NCBI RefSeq assembly: GCF_963678635.1 | Contig: NC_087062.1 | Location: 75,262,349-75,326,348 of the forward strand | Direction of reading: 5' to 3' | DNA: 64,000 bases | Origin: Symsagittifera roscoffensis | Taxonomy: Eukaryota > Xenacoelomorpha > Acoela > Convolutidae | In this document: piece by piece, positions 46,501 to 59,534 of the stretch | Position numbering within the stretch: position 1 is the first letter of the stretch | Layout of the letters: every line of letters starts with the position of its first letter | The notes under the pieces: generated by a model | What the model was told of the DNA's origin: nothing | The model's database searches: none | The model's input: only the letters and a program-made list of their open reading frames with translations | Made by a program: the position numbers and the translations under genes

Positions 46501-48028
46501 TTACACGATAAGACCTTATAAGAATGCGAATTGTATTATACGATTATGCGTTAGACAAACATACCTTACACATTTACGTCTGTTGGGTACAACTAGGAAA
46601 ATAAAGTGAAAAAATCGTTCTACCAATTATCACCTAAGTTTCAATGTTTTAAAAAGACCTCTTACAGAAAAAGAGAACGACAGTTGTTTTTTCAATAGAC
46701 ATTATCATAAAACTAAAAAAAAAAGCCCGCGTGAAAAGTTAAACACCACTAAGTTATGCCTCATTTTTTTCTTCATTTTTCTTTTAGCCGCTGGTACAAA
46801 AGCTAACTTCATCAGATTTTTAAAATTTGCCGAGGCAAAACAGAGTTGATTACAGTTTTTTAACTTAATCGATTCATTTGATGTCTTTTCTTAAATAGCA
46901 ATACTGAAAATATTGCAGTTTATCTTAGCGTTTATAAATAAAACTAAATTCCAGCTTGGTACGGCAGCAAAATATCAGGTAAATTTGCTTCAGACTCAAC
47001 GTTCAATGAACCATTTCATAACTTTCAATATACAATCTGCAAATTGAGAGTGGTAACACCCAATTTAAAACTAATAACTATCTATATAAAGGGTTCAAAT
47101 CTCACAACCCAAAAGTTCGCAACCCGAGTTCGAATTTACCCTTGCGCGTCTCAAATTCAATTTGTCTTCTATCAACCGAAAAGAGTGAATAAATTCAACC
47201 GAAATCCAAAGAGATAAGACTGGCTCAAAAATACTATCTGAGCGAGACGATGGATTCGGACTGGGAAACAGGGAACATAAAATTGGGTTGACTGATTAAC
47301 CTGGGGTGGATTTTTTCCGAAACTTCTTCTTTTTTGTTATCTCACTCTTTTAATTTTGACATCAAACCAAAGAAAAGCCACTACGTAAAAAATGAAATGC
47401 CTAATTTTTTTATACTTTATTTCTCATGCGCATGAGGTTTTATAAGATACTAAAATTCTAGGTGACTCTTCTAAGAGCTCTATTACTCTATGAGTCGTCA
47501 ATTCTCCCCATAAAACGACATTAGGCCATAAAGATATAAATCTACTACGTAGTAATTCCAATATACTTCAATCAGGAGGTTCAGATATCTTGAAATCTGA
47601 ATTTCAGCTTCAAATTCAGTCTTCTTGGGAAAAGCACAGTTTGTTTTCCTATCTCAAACAAAAACAAAAACCGAGGAATGCGAATTCCTGATTCCAATTG
47701 TTACAAGGAGTGAATTGACGTATTTGGGCGGCTTTCCCTTCCATATAAGCTTTATATTTTCCCAAACTTAGTAGTCGCTAGCGCACCGCCTGTGGAGTTT
47801 CACCCAGTTTGTAGTTCACGGCATATGTTTACGTCACAATATAATTCACTTCCTAGGTATAAAGCTAACCAGAAGTACAATTTATCATTCCGAAGTTAAC
47901 CTGAAAAATATAACGTACTCGCACAAGAAATTGCTCTATTTCTTTTCTCAATTTTCACGAAAATCAGACATTCGGTGAGTAATTTTTGAGATAAATATTT
48001 CTCTTTCTCTCTGGAAAATACCTCCATT
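43535..48028. other. Gene-free stretch with array-related repeats
   Basis: Holds an inverted array-core piece at 43735-43875 (CAAACTCCCATAACTTTTGA) and two consecutive core copies at 44540-45400. From about 45420 to 48020 I see only AT-rich DNA, with no ORF, RNA or repeat I can name. No upstream LRP exon was recognised here. Confidence 0.6.
44540..45400 (+). repeat. Two diverged array-core copies outside the array
   Basis: The first gives TAGTGTCCTAAGCTCAAATT, CAATTAGGGGGTTTGAAAAT and GGGATAATTAACGAGCGAT. The second (from about 44890) gives GCGCTCGGCGTGG, TCCTGAACTCC, GGGACAATTAACACGCGATA and ends GCCCTGATACGAGCAA, a full-length unit of about 0.5 kb with the hairpin end. Confidence 0.8.
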
Positions 48029-48111
48029 CAGGGGCGGATCTAGGATTTTCTAGATCAGAGGGAGAGTACCTTATCCATCACACCCCCAGCCCCTCCCTAA
48101 ACTCGCTGGTG
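48029..48111. mobile_element. Very short hAT-type MITE, 83 bp
   Basis: Left end CAGGGGCGGATCTAGG, right end ACTCGCTGGTG, in the opposite orientation to the two long copies. Flanks CCTCCATT (48021-48028) and CCTCTATT (48112-48119) match at 7 of 8 bases. Almost the whole interior is deleted. Confidence 0.8.
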
Positions 48112-49585
48112 CCTCTATTACTAATGGTTTAACAAGGTTACGTGATCAGCAAGATTATATGGATGATAACACTATTATAAGGATGAATATACAGTTAAAA
48201 TATATTTAAATTTCAATGTATTCTTCCGGCTTTCTAAGGAAAAAATAAATGTATATGATTGGGGTTGTTTTTTATTTAGACAATTTTTTATTCCAAAATG
48301 AATTGAGGAAAACTAATTGGGCATATTAATTCGACCCTAAAAGTAATTTAGCGGTTTATATTTCATATTGCGACTCCAGGAATTAAAAAATTTCAAAATT
48401 TTACAGTAAAACTACTCGTGAGCAGTAAAAGGGCAGGAGGATTAATCAAGGCTTTGCCATGATAGGGCAGCAGCCTTGACTGGAATCTATACATTGAAAA
48501 TATTTTTGTTCCGACCATTGAAAATGGGGAGGAACTTTCTATTCGGGTGGGTTTTAGTTTTTTTCTTTTTGTTTCCCACACAAAATTAGGTACCACAAAA
48601 AACTGTCGGGTTTAGTCGAGTGATATATCATAATAAAGCCCTTTCAGTCGTGATTCGAACGACATTTACAAGATTTGAAAACTTTTTCACAGTGTAGAGA
48701 AAAACGGCTTCGAAATTTTCGATTTTTGGTCTATTTTAGAGCTAATAAGGTGATCGTGTACATTTATCATAGCTGATTTAAGCCATAAAAGTTTAGATGT
48801 ACTTAAATAAAGATAGTTTTATGAAGCAATTTTGAGAATCAATAACTTGAAAAATTAAAAAAAAAACTCTGCATAAATTTGGGAAAAAAATTTGGAAATT
48901 TTTAATTTTTTTTTCGTTTTTGAAATCATTTTTCTTCAAAAACTGTTTTTCAATTGATTTCTTTTACTATGACTCTCAAATAAACCTAAGTTTTTTTTGT
49001 TTTATCACAACACGCAGCAGATGTTTTATCACAACATGCAGAAGAAAACGAAACCAATTTGAAGCTCCGAAAAATTTAAAGTATCGAAAAATCATTGAAT
49101 CTGCTCGTTAACTGATGCTCACTTTATTTATCAAGCATTCTGATTTTTGAGCTTGCGATGTGACCCACACAATTGGTTGAAAAGGTGATTTCGAAATATT
49201 GAAACACTAGCTGATGGTTCTCAAAAAAAGAGGAAAAGTTTTAATTAAGAACAATTGTGGGTTCTGCAATTCGCAGAAGATCTATGAAAAGCTATAAGGC
49301 TTGTCTAAGCTTATTATTGGCTGAGGAAATTTTAAATTGTCGCAAAAATTTTGGATTGTAATCAAAAATAAATGTTTTTTTATTGACTAAAAAAATTTCA
49401 ATGGACATCACTGGATGATACTAGCTCTCAAAAATGATGAAAGAAAATGAATCTTGAAATTTTAGCTCAAAACCTTCATGACCAAGACTTTTGGGATCAA
49501 AATTGGGCGTCGGTTTTCAACGGGGAACGTCTTAGGAGAAAATGAGTCAAAAAGGACCGCTCAGCCAAAACCTGTATGGGGAAAA
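48112..49585. other. Gene-free stretch
   Basis: Contains interspersed repeat copy E2 on the minus strand (48400-48670, matching 25440-25640). Otherwise AT-rich. A short GTTTTATCACAACA repeat occurs at 48999-49035. Nothing else supported. Confidence 0.6.
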
Positions 49586-50985
49586 ATAAACGTTTTTCGA
49601 TCAAAAATTCAATTCATGTTTTCTACTTTGCAGTACATATTTTATGCTTTGCGGCAAATTTCAGCGAAATTTGTAGAAAAATCCAAACTTTATTGATTCT
49701 AGCTTTTTTGTGTACAGGAATTCACTTTTCACAAATGTATTAGGTTTGTAAAAAGTACCATTTATACATAAGGTTAAGCACGATGTTTAACAGTTTTCTA
49801 ATAATGCGTAGCGTAAGTGACAATTTATTATAGCTGAAAAATCACTCCTAATTGAACAGAAGCAAGCTGATTGATTCAAACAACGCGTTACTAGAAAAGA
49901 AAAAGCGAAGTTCTCATGTTAGAGATAGAAAAAGGTAATATCAGACAATCACAATTGAATATTCAAAAGTCTGAAAGAAAATGCGAAAATCTCAAGAAAA
50001 CTTTTTAGATTCAGGGCATCAAATTTTGTATTGGCCAAACGCAAAGCCATTAGATCAGGCTGTCTGACTGATAAGTTTTGCGAGCTTGCCAGATCCGAAA
50101 AACGAGCCCATCGAAATGCCAAAGGGATTCTTCTACAAATCACATTGGGCATATTATGATTAGTTGGACAATTTTCATCTTACCGTCCTTCCATCATAAA
50201 AGCAGCCCGCGATTAGTAAAATCAATTTTTACTTGACATTGTCTGAGGGAAAAATGGAATTTTCTTTTTTGAATTTCTTTTGAATTTCTTTTTTAAGAAA
50301 ATGGGCATATAAACGTTTTTCGATCAAAAATTTAATACATGTTTTCTACTTTGCAGTAAATGTTTTATGCTTTGCGGCAAATTTCAGCAAATTTTGTAAA
50401 AAGAAGTCCAAGTTTTTGTAGTTCTAGCTTTTTTTCTGTACAGGAATTCACTTTTCACAAAGGTTTCAGGGTTGTAAAAAGTACCATTTATACAAAGGTT
50501 TAAGCACGATGTTTAACAGTTTTCTAATAATGCGTAGCGTAAGCGGCAATTTAATATAGCTGAAACATTACTTCTAATTGAATTGAAGCAAGCTGATTGA
50601 TTCAAACAACGCGTTACTAGACGAGGAAAGGCGAAGTTCTCATGTTAGAGATAGAAAATGGTAATATCAGACAATCACAATTGAATATTCAAAAGTCTTA
50701 AAGAAAATGCGAAAATCTCAAGAAAACTTTTTAGATTCAGGGCAATAAATTGTGAAATTGTGTATTGGCCAAACACAAAGCCATTAGATCAGGCTGTCTG
50801 ACTGATAAGTGTTGCGAGCTTGCCATATCTGAGAAACGAGCATATCGAAATGCCACAGGGATTCTTTTACAAATCACATTGGGCATATTATGATTAATTG
50901 GACAATTTTCATCTTACGGTCCTTCCATCATAAAAGCAGCCCGCGATTAGAAAAATCAATTTTCACTTGAAATCGTCTGAAAAAA
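49586..50985 (+). repeat. Tandem duplication of about 665 bp
   Basis: 49586-50249 and 50309-50985 are near-identical direct copies, with a 723-bp period. Landmarks include CGTTTTTCGATCAAAAAT, GCTTTGCGGCAAATTTCAGC, CAAACAACGCGTTACTAGA, GATCAGGCTGTCTGACTGAT and AAAAGCAGCCCGCGATTAG. It lies 0.6 kb upstream of the first CRIP-like gene. ORFs in it are not preserved between copies. Confidence 0.95.
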
Positions 50986-51553
50986 ATCGTCAACAAAGCT
51001 GCTCTTATCAGATCGGAGCCCGGAATTTTCCGACTGCCCTTTAAAGAATGTTTTTTATTGAAAAAAAAAGCTTTTTTTCTCAAGTTTAAATATGTCACCT
51101 TTCAATAACGCAAGAAAATTGCATTCACCGCCAATTTAAATTTAAATTTGAGGAAATACATCTTTTTCCTGTGGTCGATAAACAATGTTCGCATAACAAT
51201 TTTTAATACTCGAACGACAATCTACACAGGTCATTGCAAAATTGCTAGAAACAACGTGCGGACGTAAAAAAGCTGCTATAAAAAACTTCGTTTCAGTGGC
51301 TTCATTTGAGTAAATTTATCATCAGAAAATTGATTCAGTTAGGTGAAAAAAAAAACAACAAATTGGTAAAAAAATAAAAGCGTTTTTACAGCAGTAATAA
51401 ATATATCATGGTTTCAGACGTTTTTAAGTATGCCATTTTCCATAGTAAATTAAAACATTTATTCCTTCGTTTTGAAAACGTTTGCGTCTCCTTCAAATTT
51501 GTTGCGAATAGAAACCACTATATTGTTTTCACGCTTAGACCTGACTCTACAAG

Positions 51554-52209
51554 ATGCCTAAATGTCCCAGTTGCAATAAGGAAGTGTACTTCGCAGAAAA
51601 GGTGACGTCACTGGGGAAGGATTGGCACCGACCCTGTCTCAAGTGTGAGAAATGCAAGAAGACAGTGACTAGTGGAAAGCACGCCGAACACGACGGTAAG
51701 ATTTCCTACAGAGGTTCTTAATTTTTCTTCAATTTTCTCATATGTTTGAAGACCCCCCCTCCCCCACTTTCCCCCAACATCGAGAATTCAAACAATCTAT
51801 TTGGGGAGAAAAATTGCCTGCTAAACTATTGTTGCTAAGACTAAGAAAACAGTTAAGTAAAGATTTTTAACTAGAACACTGTCGATGTGGTCGTATTAAA
51901 AAACTAGTCAGACCAACAATATATCAATTCCATTTTCAACCCGCCATTATTAACAAAGTTTTAAGTAACAGCAGTAGCTATATACTAAAAGTGTTTAAAG
52001 TTTATGTCAAAAAAAATTCATCGATATTGCTTGGAAAAATCACTGAACAGAGGAGTTTATGCATGATTGTTTGGCTGATTTGTCTCAAATCCTCCTGCTG
52101 AAAAAATATTTTCTGCCTAGGGAAGCCATACTGTCATCAGCCCTGTTATTCGGCTATGTTTGGACCAGGAGGATTCGGACATGGAGGAGCTGAGAGCCAC
52201 AAGTACTAG
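51554..52209 (+). CDS. CRIP-like LIM-domain protein, copy 1 (exons 51554-51695 and 52121-52209)
   Basis: Spliced product of 76 residues, close to the 77 usual for cysteine-rich intestinal protein (CRIP1). One LIM domain fills the protein. Zinc ligands are C4, C7, H25, C28 and C31, C34, C52, C56 (CX2CX17HX2C, CX2CX17CX3C). The hallmark blocks [20 protein letters not shown] and FGPGGFG with GGAESHKY at the end are present. The donor is GACG|GTAAGA and the acceptor TTCTGCCTAG, phase 1, 425-bp intron. A possible 3' splice site (CACGCTTAG) lies 18 bp before the ATG, so a 5' leader exon may exist. AATAAA at 52501 is a candidate poly(A) signal. CRIP-type LIM proteins are small intracellular zinc-binding adaptors. 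The exact role here is unknown. Confidence 0.95.
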
Positions 52210-52500
52210 ACAAGTGTAGAGGAAAAGGATAGAGAAATGAAACACATTTTATAAAACTCCTTGATAAATATTTAGTAGCCAATCATTATAGTTTGCCGAA
52301 ATCCTTAACAAAACTGATTTGGTCTGAAAAAACGCAGTATCCAAAAATACCCGAGAAAAATTGGGAAACACGTGAATCTAAGTTAATCTCCAAAATTATT
52401 GAAGGCAGTTAGAAATATAAGAAAAATAAGTTTGTGTTTATCGATCGACCAAGTCAGTTCCTATTTATTTGTGTTAACTAACCCTTTTTGAAATTGAGAA

Positions 52501-52506
52501 AATAAA
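52501..52506 (+). terminator. Candidate poly(A) signal of CRIP-like copy 1
   Basis: AATAAA about 290 bp after the stop codon, in an AT-rich stretch. No cleavage-site evidence. Confidence 0.4.
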
Positions 52507-52824
52507 TAAGTGATTGAGATTGAGTGAATGATATTTCTTGTTCCCATGCCTGAAATAACTTCAAGCTCAACAAAACACCAGCAACAAGGCTAAAACTATC
52601 ACAACTGAAGCAGAAGCTGTTGGGACAGAGCTTTTGGGTAAACTGACTCCGTTGAACTGTCTCAGATTATTCTAAACGTCTCGGAACTGACATCTCTGGA
52701 CAGATCTTAGATAAGCAGATCATCTCAGAGGTGCAGATCTTAGAATAATTAAAACTAAAAGATAAACTATTTTTATTTGAATTTTACTAATCTTGTAGAT
52801 CAGATATCAAACACTTGCGACTCG

Positions 52825-52890
52825 AAACAAGGATAGCCGGTTGCTAGAAACACAGAAACTTCCGACCACATTAATGAAAAAAAATTTAAA
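52825..52890 (-). repeat. Hairpin-bearing repeat end, copy 3
   Basis: ACAAGGATAGCCGGTTGCTA, a short stem, CTTCCGACCACATTA and an A-tract. Same family as 20255-20310 and 39198-39260. Confidence 0.7.
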
Positions 52891-52967
52891 ACTTTTTTTT
52901 CGCAAATTTATGTCCTTTTTTGTAAACAAAACAGGACCTAGAATAATTGTGGTGGGAAAAGAACCAA

Positions 52968-53051
52968 GTGAACGGTGGCCCAGCGGTTAAAACTTTGGGC
53001 TATTATTCTAAACCGATCTTTGTCTGAGTGCCCGGATTTCAGCTATTGTCG
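52968..53051 (+). pseudogene. tRNA-like sequence, weak
   Basis: A-box-like GGTGGCCCAGCGGTTAAAAC is followed by a degraded anticodon arm and GCCCGGATTTCAGC in place of a T arm. Probably a decayed relative of the series. Confidence 0.45.
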
Positions 53052-53110
53052 TCAAAACTTTAAGGCAAAAACTGGCGACCAAAGAGAACAAATGTGGAAC
53101 TCTCGTCAAG

Positions 53111-53200
53111 GACAAGGTGGCCGCGTGGCTACGGCCGTGGACTGCTAAACCACCACTGTCTCTAAGCGAGGATTCGAATTTCCAATCTCATCTCTGCTCG
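53111..53200 (+). pseudogene. tRNA-Ser(GCU)-like pseudogene
   Basis: D arm GGCCGCGTGGCTACGGCC. Anticodon arm GTGGA CTGCTAA ACCAC pairs at four of five positions with anticodon GCT. Then a long variable arm and GATTCGAATTTCC as T arm. Confidence 0.6.
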
Positions 53201-54026
53201 GAGACAATTTAGCTTTTTAATAAAGCACACAAAAAACTGCGAAGCTCAAAAACACAACCTTTTCAGAAGAACGCACCTTAAAATTTTCGGTCCCAGTTTT
53301 ATTTCATTGAAACGTTTTCGGCAATATTGAAGTTAATTAGAATCAGGACCAATAGAAAAGCAATGGGATTTTAAAATTCAAAAAGACGACAGGGTGCGTG
53401 GATGAGGGGTATGCAAAAAATGAAGTTTTCCGAACACAACAAAGGATACTATCGTCTGCAAAAAATTCTTCGAAAGCATTTTTTTTTAAAAAAAGATCCT
53501 ATTTCGTCTTCAGGATAATGTCTCCAATAAAATTATTCAAAAAATTCCAAGCAATTAATACATGAGGTTCAAATGCAGGATGAGTGAGTTGATTTGAAGT
53601 TTAAACAATTCAAGTTCAACAAATACAAAAGTTTTCGCCAATAGCATCCTCAGCAAGGGCTGTTTATAAGATAGCGAACGCTTGCTAGTTTTTTCAATTG
53701 TGCAACGCGCGGCAAACCAAGTCAAGGGTTCACAAGAAAAAAAAATCACTAGAGAACTGGATTTTTTCCACATATATTAAAATTAGCAGCTGAAAAACGC
53801 TGAAAATTTCCGGAAAAATCAGAATTATTTTTCTTGTAACTTTCAGTCGCCCAAAAAAAGACCCTTAAGCATGTAATAACCACACTGTGAAAAAATTTTG
53901 CTGAAAAAACATTCATATGAGATAACCCAATACCCGCAAATTTCAGCCAATATTAAAACACTTTAATGTTTCTGCTAACCAGTTCAAGGATATATCCAAT
54001 TTAATGTTTCTGCTAACCAGTTCAAG

Positions 54027-54112
54027 GAGAGGGTTGCCGAGTGGTTAAAGCGTTGGTTGGACTGTTAAACAAATACAACCTCCTTGCGTGGGGTCGAACC
54101 CCTTATCTTTCG
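54027..54112 (+). pseudogene. tRNA-Ser-like pseudogene, anticodon changed
   Basis: GCCGAGTGGTTAAAGC as D arm, then a 4-bp TTGG duplication, loop CTGTTAA (anticodon GTT where the series has GCT), and GGGGTCGAACCCC as T arm. Immediately upstream, TTAATGTTTCTGCTAACCAG is duplicated (53963 and 54001). Confidence 0.6.
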
Positions 54113-54778
54113 ACTAAAAGTTTTCACACAAGTTTTGTTGGTTTTCGAACATGACAAAAGATCCTATCTTCTACAAAAACATTATTGAAAACAAAAATCT
54201 TCAAAAAGGTTCGTATCTCGTATTTAGGATGATATCTTAAACAAAATCGTGAAAATTCCTTGAATTTTGTACAAAGGGTTCAAATGCAGCATGAATGTCT
54301 TGATTCGATGTTGAAACCCATAAAGCTAAAATACGGAATACTTCACCAACCGCATCATCAAGGGTTGCATAAAAGAAATCAAACGCTTTACAAAGCCAGA
54401 AAAGCAGAATAAAAAACATGATGGTTGCGGCGGATTGATTTAGTTTGAAACGTACATTACTTAACAGTCAATTGCTCTTCAATGTACCTCAGAGGTCTGC
54501 ACGCTAGAAAAACACGTAGTGAAAAGTATTTTTACAAAACTTAACAAATTTGGCACTTGAAAAAACAGGATAAAAGTTTCGAGCAACAATCAAAAAACAG
54601 TTCCCTGTAATTTATAATCTTTCAAAATAAGACAGTGAAACGATTAAAGACCATAGCTGCATTTTTTTGCTGACAAAAATTTACTCTGAGTTAACCCGGT
54701 ATCTGCAAATTTCAATCGAAGTTTAAACATTTGGATATTTCATACATTGAACTTAACTTTACTGCTCTTCACCTAAAG

Positions 54779-54855
54779 GACAGGATGATCGAGTGGTTAA
54801 GGCGCTGGACTGCTCATCCTGTAAGGTAAGTGCGTGGGGTCGTGCAAGCGTGGTT
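54779..54855 (+). pseudogene. tRNA-Ser(GCU)-like pseudogene, damaged T arm
   Basis: GATCGAGTGGTTAAGGC and CTGGA CTGCTCA TCCTG (four of five pairs, anticodon GCT). The T arm is broken after GTGGGGTCG. Confidence 0.6.
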
Positions 54856-55751
54856 TCAAAAAAAAACTCTGACAAGTAAAATTTGCTCAATGGTTTAACG
54901 ATTTTGAACAATTTAGCGTTTTCAAAAAACATACAACAAATTGAGAAGCTCAAAAACACAACATTTTCAGTGATCGTCCCTTAGAAAAGTTTTGGACCTC
55001 ATTTTTATTTTGAAATGCAGTTTTGCGCGATAGTGAACAAAAAGTAGAAGAAATAACAAATTGAAAATATGAAATGAGTTTTAAACCCTCAAAGAGGCGA
55101 CAGAGTGCGCGGACGAAGGTTATGCACTTGACAAAAGCGTTCTTTAAAATCATTGCTCACAAAAGGATCTTATCTTGTATTCAGGATATTTTCTCGTACA
55201 AGATGCAACAAAAAATTCCTACAATTCGTACACAAGGTTCAAATGAAGCATGAATGAGTTGTTTTGAAAGCTTAAGCAAATAAAGCTCAAATACAAAATG
55301 TTTCAACAACAGCATAACACAGGGTTGTTTATCAGATATCGACCACTTTCTTCTTAAAAAGGCCAAAAAAAAAGCTGTGTAAAAACATGATAATTGCGAC
55401 CGATAATAAACTTCAAAGCATTTTTGTAGATGTCAAACGCGCGATAATTGATAATTAACGCCAAGGGTCTGCACGCAAAAAAAATTTGCGGAGATTTGTA
55501 GTTTTTCTACATTTAAATCACTTGGCAGTTGAAAGAATTGGATGCAAATTTTGAGCATCAATCAAAATGTAATTTGTAATTTTAAGTCTCCCATAAGAAG
55601 ACCCTGAAAAAGTAATGACCACAGCTGTGGATAATTTTTCGTAGAAAAAATATTTACTATGAAATCATCCATTACCCGCAATTTTCAGTCGTACTGTAAA
55701 CATCTGAAGGTTTGATATATACAGTTTTATTCTACTGCGAACATCCTGAAG

Positions 55752-55833
55752 GAAAACGTGGCCGAGTGGTTGAGACGCTGCACTGCTACCCCAATACGGA
55801 ATCCATGCGTGGGTGTGTACCCCATCTCCGTCG
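55752..55833 (+). pseudogene. tRNA-Ser(GCU)-like pseudogene
   Basis: GTGGCCGAGTGGTTGAGAC, loop CTGCTAC, then TGGGTGTGTACCCCA and CTCCGTCG. The D arm is good, and the T loop is altered from the TTCGA consensus. Confidence 0.6.
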
Positions 55834-57293
55834 AGTAAAAATTTCTTATAAGTTCGAATGTTTTTTCGAATAGTAAAATTTACGTATGAGAAAAGACTTT
55901 CACTATGCATATTTGTCTTTTCATTGAAAAAGAAGAAGAAAAAATCTTATTAACACAATAATAGAATTTTATCAGTAAAAAGTTATAATTCACAAGAAAC
56001 TCGGAATTAAAAAAGTGCTTTCAAAAACATACAAAACTGAAAATTCAATTTTTCAAAATATTACTTTCCTCAATAGCTTAAAAATTAGCTTCAAAAATGA
56101 ATAGAAAAAAAAACAACGCGTTTTGAACATTGAAAACAACGACAAGGTGCAGTGATGAGGAGTAAGCAAACATTAAAATTTTCCGCGCATGACAAAGGAT
56201 CCTTTCTCCTACAAAAAGTTTTTCGCAATCATTTCTCACAGGGATAATTTGTCTCGAATTCAGGATAATGTCTCCTAAAACGCTTTTAAAAATTACTACA
56301 ATTTAAACACAAGGTTCAATTGCAGCCTGAATGATTTCGTTTGATGTTTGAACAATGAAAGCTCAGCCATTAAATACTTCAGTTGCATGACTAAGGTTTG
56401 TTTGTCAGACATCAAGCGCTTTCACCTTAATCATGCCAAAAAAAATGGGTAAGAACATGTTAATTGCGTAAAATTGATAAACTTTAATTTTAAATATACT
56501 TGATTGTCAAATTCGCGGCAAGGTAAGTCAGGAATCTACTCAGGAAAAAAAATTGTCCTGAATAATTGGATTATTTCCTACATATATTAAACTTGGCGGT
56601 TGAAAAAATTGGATTAACATTTTTGAAGAATAAATCTAAATTTTTTCATCGAATTTTTAGTCTCCTAAAACAAGACCCGTTTAACAAAAGTGAAGATACA
56701 ATTTGGTTTTTCAAAAGAGCATACAAGAAAGTTTCCGTACATGGGATCGAATTTTATCTCAATCGATTGAAATCCGCCAGAAAGTTTTAATGGTTTTTCG
56801 AATCGGAAAATTTTTGTAAGAAAACAGAAACATTTCCCTCTGCATACTCAGCTCTTCAAAAAATAGACTTAAATTTCAGATCCAAACAATCAGAGAATAA
56901 TATCAGCAAAAAACTATATTTAACAAGATTAGCTGATATAATTTGGTATTTCCAAAGAGCATAGAAAAAATTGAACTGCTCAAAAACACAAAAAATTCAG
57001 TATAGCGATTCAGAAAAAAAAAACTGATCTCATTTTTATTTCAAAATAACATTTCCGCATTAGTGAAAAAAGATAGGTTCAGATGTGAGTGGAGAAAAGC
57101 AATGCGTTTTAAACATTCAAGACGACAACAAGGTGCACTGATGAGGAGTATGCTAACCAAGAAGGCCTCATAACATATAATGATCACCGCTGTGAAAAAT
57201 TGAGTTAATTCGTTACACGCAAGCTTTCAGTTGAAATTCAAACACGTGGAATTTTGATATGATGAGTTTATTTTCACTGCGAATTTTCTCAAT

Positions 57294-57371
57294 GGAGCTG
57301 GTGGCCGAGAAGACATGATGGCCGAAAACAATGTAGTTTCCGTGCGCAGGATTGAATCTTATCTCTATTGA
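57294..57371 (+). pseudogene. tRNA-like remnant
   Basis: GGTGGCCGAGA starts it, but the D and anticodon arms are rearranged. GTTTCCGTGCGCAGG and ATTGAATC remain of the 3' half. A further 3'-half remnant lies near 56723-56763. Confidence 0.45.
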
Positions 57372-58353
57372 TTAAAATCCACAAGCAAGTTTCAATGATT
57401 TTTCGAAACGGAAAACTTCTTAAAGAAAACAGTAACATTTTCCTCATTTCTATTTTTTCAAAAAAGAGACGAACTTTCCAGATTCAAACCACCGCAGAAA
57501 ATTATTCGCAAAAAAACTAAATTTAACAAGATCAGCGGATTTAATGTTGCTATTTCAAAGAGCTTACAAAACTGAGAAGCTCCAAAAAAAATCAGCAGTA
57601 TCATTCTGAAAAAAAAATGATCGCATTTTTATTTCAACGAAACATTTCCACATTAGTGAACAGAAAAAGCAATGTGTCCCAAACACTCAAAAAGACGACA
57701 AGGTGCGCTGATGAGGAGTACGCTAACCATGAGGTTATTCGCAATTGACGAAGGACTTCTTCAAAATCAATTTTTTTTTACAAAAGTATCTATCTAGTCT
57801 TCAGCATAATCTCTCCTACAATATACTAAAAAACAACTGCAATTTTTACACGAGGTTCAAATGCAGCTTAAAAGAGTTAATTTGAACTTTCAAAAAACTC
57901 AATTACGAAAAAGGAACCAACAGCGTCACCGAGATTTGTTTTTTGGATATCAAACGTTTCCATAAAAAAGCAGAGTAAAAAAATACGTTAATTGCGCCCG
58001 CTTGATGAAAACCACAACGTAAATTTTTCAAATGTCAAAGCCTCAGTGAAGAAAGTCATGGATCTGCAGGCAAAAAAATCATCAAAAACTGTTTTGTTTT
58101 CTCTGCGTTTATAAAATGGGCCGCTTAAGAAAAAGGATTGAAGTTTTGAGTTTAATCGAAAAATTTTCCCTGCAAATAATTTAAGTTCCTTTAAAGAAGG
58201 CCCTCCAACATATAATGACCAAAGTTATGAAAAAAAATTGCTGAAAAAAACTAAATTTTTATGAGTTAATCCGTTACCACCAAATTTTCAGTTGAAAATG
58301 TAACAAAAAGATTTTGGTATAATCAAAATGATTTTAATGATAACCTCCCCAAG

Positions 58354-58435
58354 TACAGGGTAGGCGAGCGGTTAGGAAGTTGGACTGCCTATCAGATACC
58401 ATTACCGTGCGTTGGTTCAAAGCGCATATCTGTCA
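58354..58435 (+). pseudogene. tRNA-Ser-like pseudogene, altered anticodon loop
   Basis: GTAGGCGAGCGGTTAGGAAG, then TTGGA CTGCCTA TCAGA and GTTGGTTCAAAGC. The anticodon position reads GCC. Confidence 0.5.
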
Positions 58436-59325
58436 ATTATTATTCATGTGCAAGTTGAAAATGTTTTTCGAAATGCATATTTTGATTTACAAAAACATTT
58501 CCCTCTGCATACTTGTGTTTTCAAACAAAAGAGACAAAAAATATCTGATCAATTTTTTGTAAAAAATGAGTGAACATAAATTTGCTTGCTCGAAGAGTAT
58601 ACAAAACACTGAGAATGTCAAAAACACGAAAAATTTAGTAGAAAGAACCTGAAACATTTTTTCTTTTTTTAACTTACTAGCAAAAAAAAATAAAAATTGG
58701 AATAGAACAAATCAAGGTGTTTTAAGCATTCAAAAAGACAACAAGCTGCGCTGATGGGGAGTGTGCAAACCATTAGGTTTTCCGTGTATGACAAAGGGTT
58801 TCTTCAAAATCATTTCCTGCAAAAAAATCCATATCGTACTACAAAACCCAAGAAAAAATCCCTATCATTCTTAGAAAAGGTTAAAATGCAGCATGAATGA
58901 ATTAATTCGAAGTTTAAGCAATTAAAGCTCCAAAGCAAAACATTTCATCACAAAAAGTTGTTTATCAGAAATCGAACGCTTCAATCTTAAAGAAGCCAAA
59001 AGAAATTGTGTAAGAAAAACATACTTTATTTGATTGTCGAAAAAGCAGCAAAGTACCTCAAAGGTCTGCAGTCAAAAAAATCGTCAAGAACTGAATTTCT
59101 TTCTGCGCTTAGTGAACTGAACCATTTTAAAAATGAATAAAAATTTTAAAGGAACAATTGAAAATTCCTGGTTAACCTAAATCTCCTAAGAACAGTCCTC
59201 AAAACACATAATTACCACAATTGGGATTTTGCTGAAAAACACTAAAAATTTATGAGTTAATCCATTACACGCAAACTTTCAGTTGAGATTCAATTCTGTG
59301 AACTTTTGATATTATGAACTAAATG

Positions 59326-59408
59326 CTACCGAGTAGCCCAGTGATTAAAGCTTTCGACTGCTAAACCAAAACAGTTTCCGTGGGTGGATTTGAATCCCAT
59401 CTCTGCCG
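59326..59408 (+). pseudogene. tRNA-Ser(GCU)-like pseudogene
   Basis: GTAGCCCAGTGATTAAAGC, TTCGA CTGCTAA ACCAA with anticodon GCT, a variable arm with GTTTCCG, then TGGATTTGAATCCCA and CTCTGCCG. Confidence 0.6.
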
Positions 59409-59534
59409 ATTATAAATCATATGCAACTTTGAATGGCTTTTCGAATCTGAAAATTTTTGCAAAAAACCAAACATTTCGCTCTGAATTTTTGTGAAACTAA
59501 AGAGAAAAACATCTGATCAAAATAATCAAAAAAC

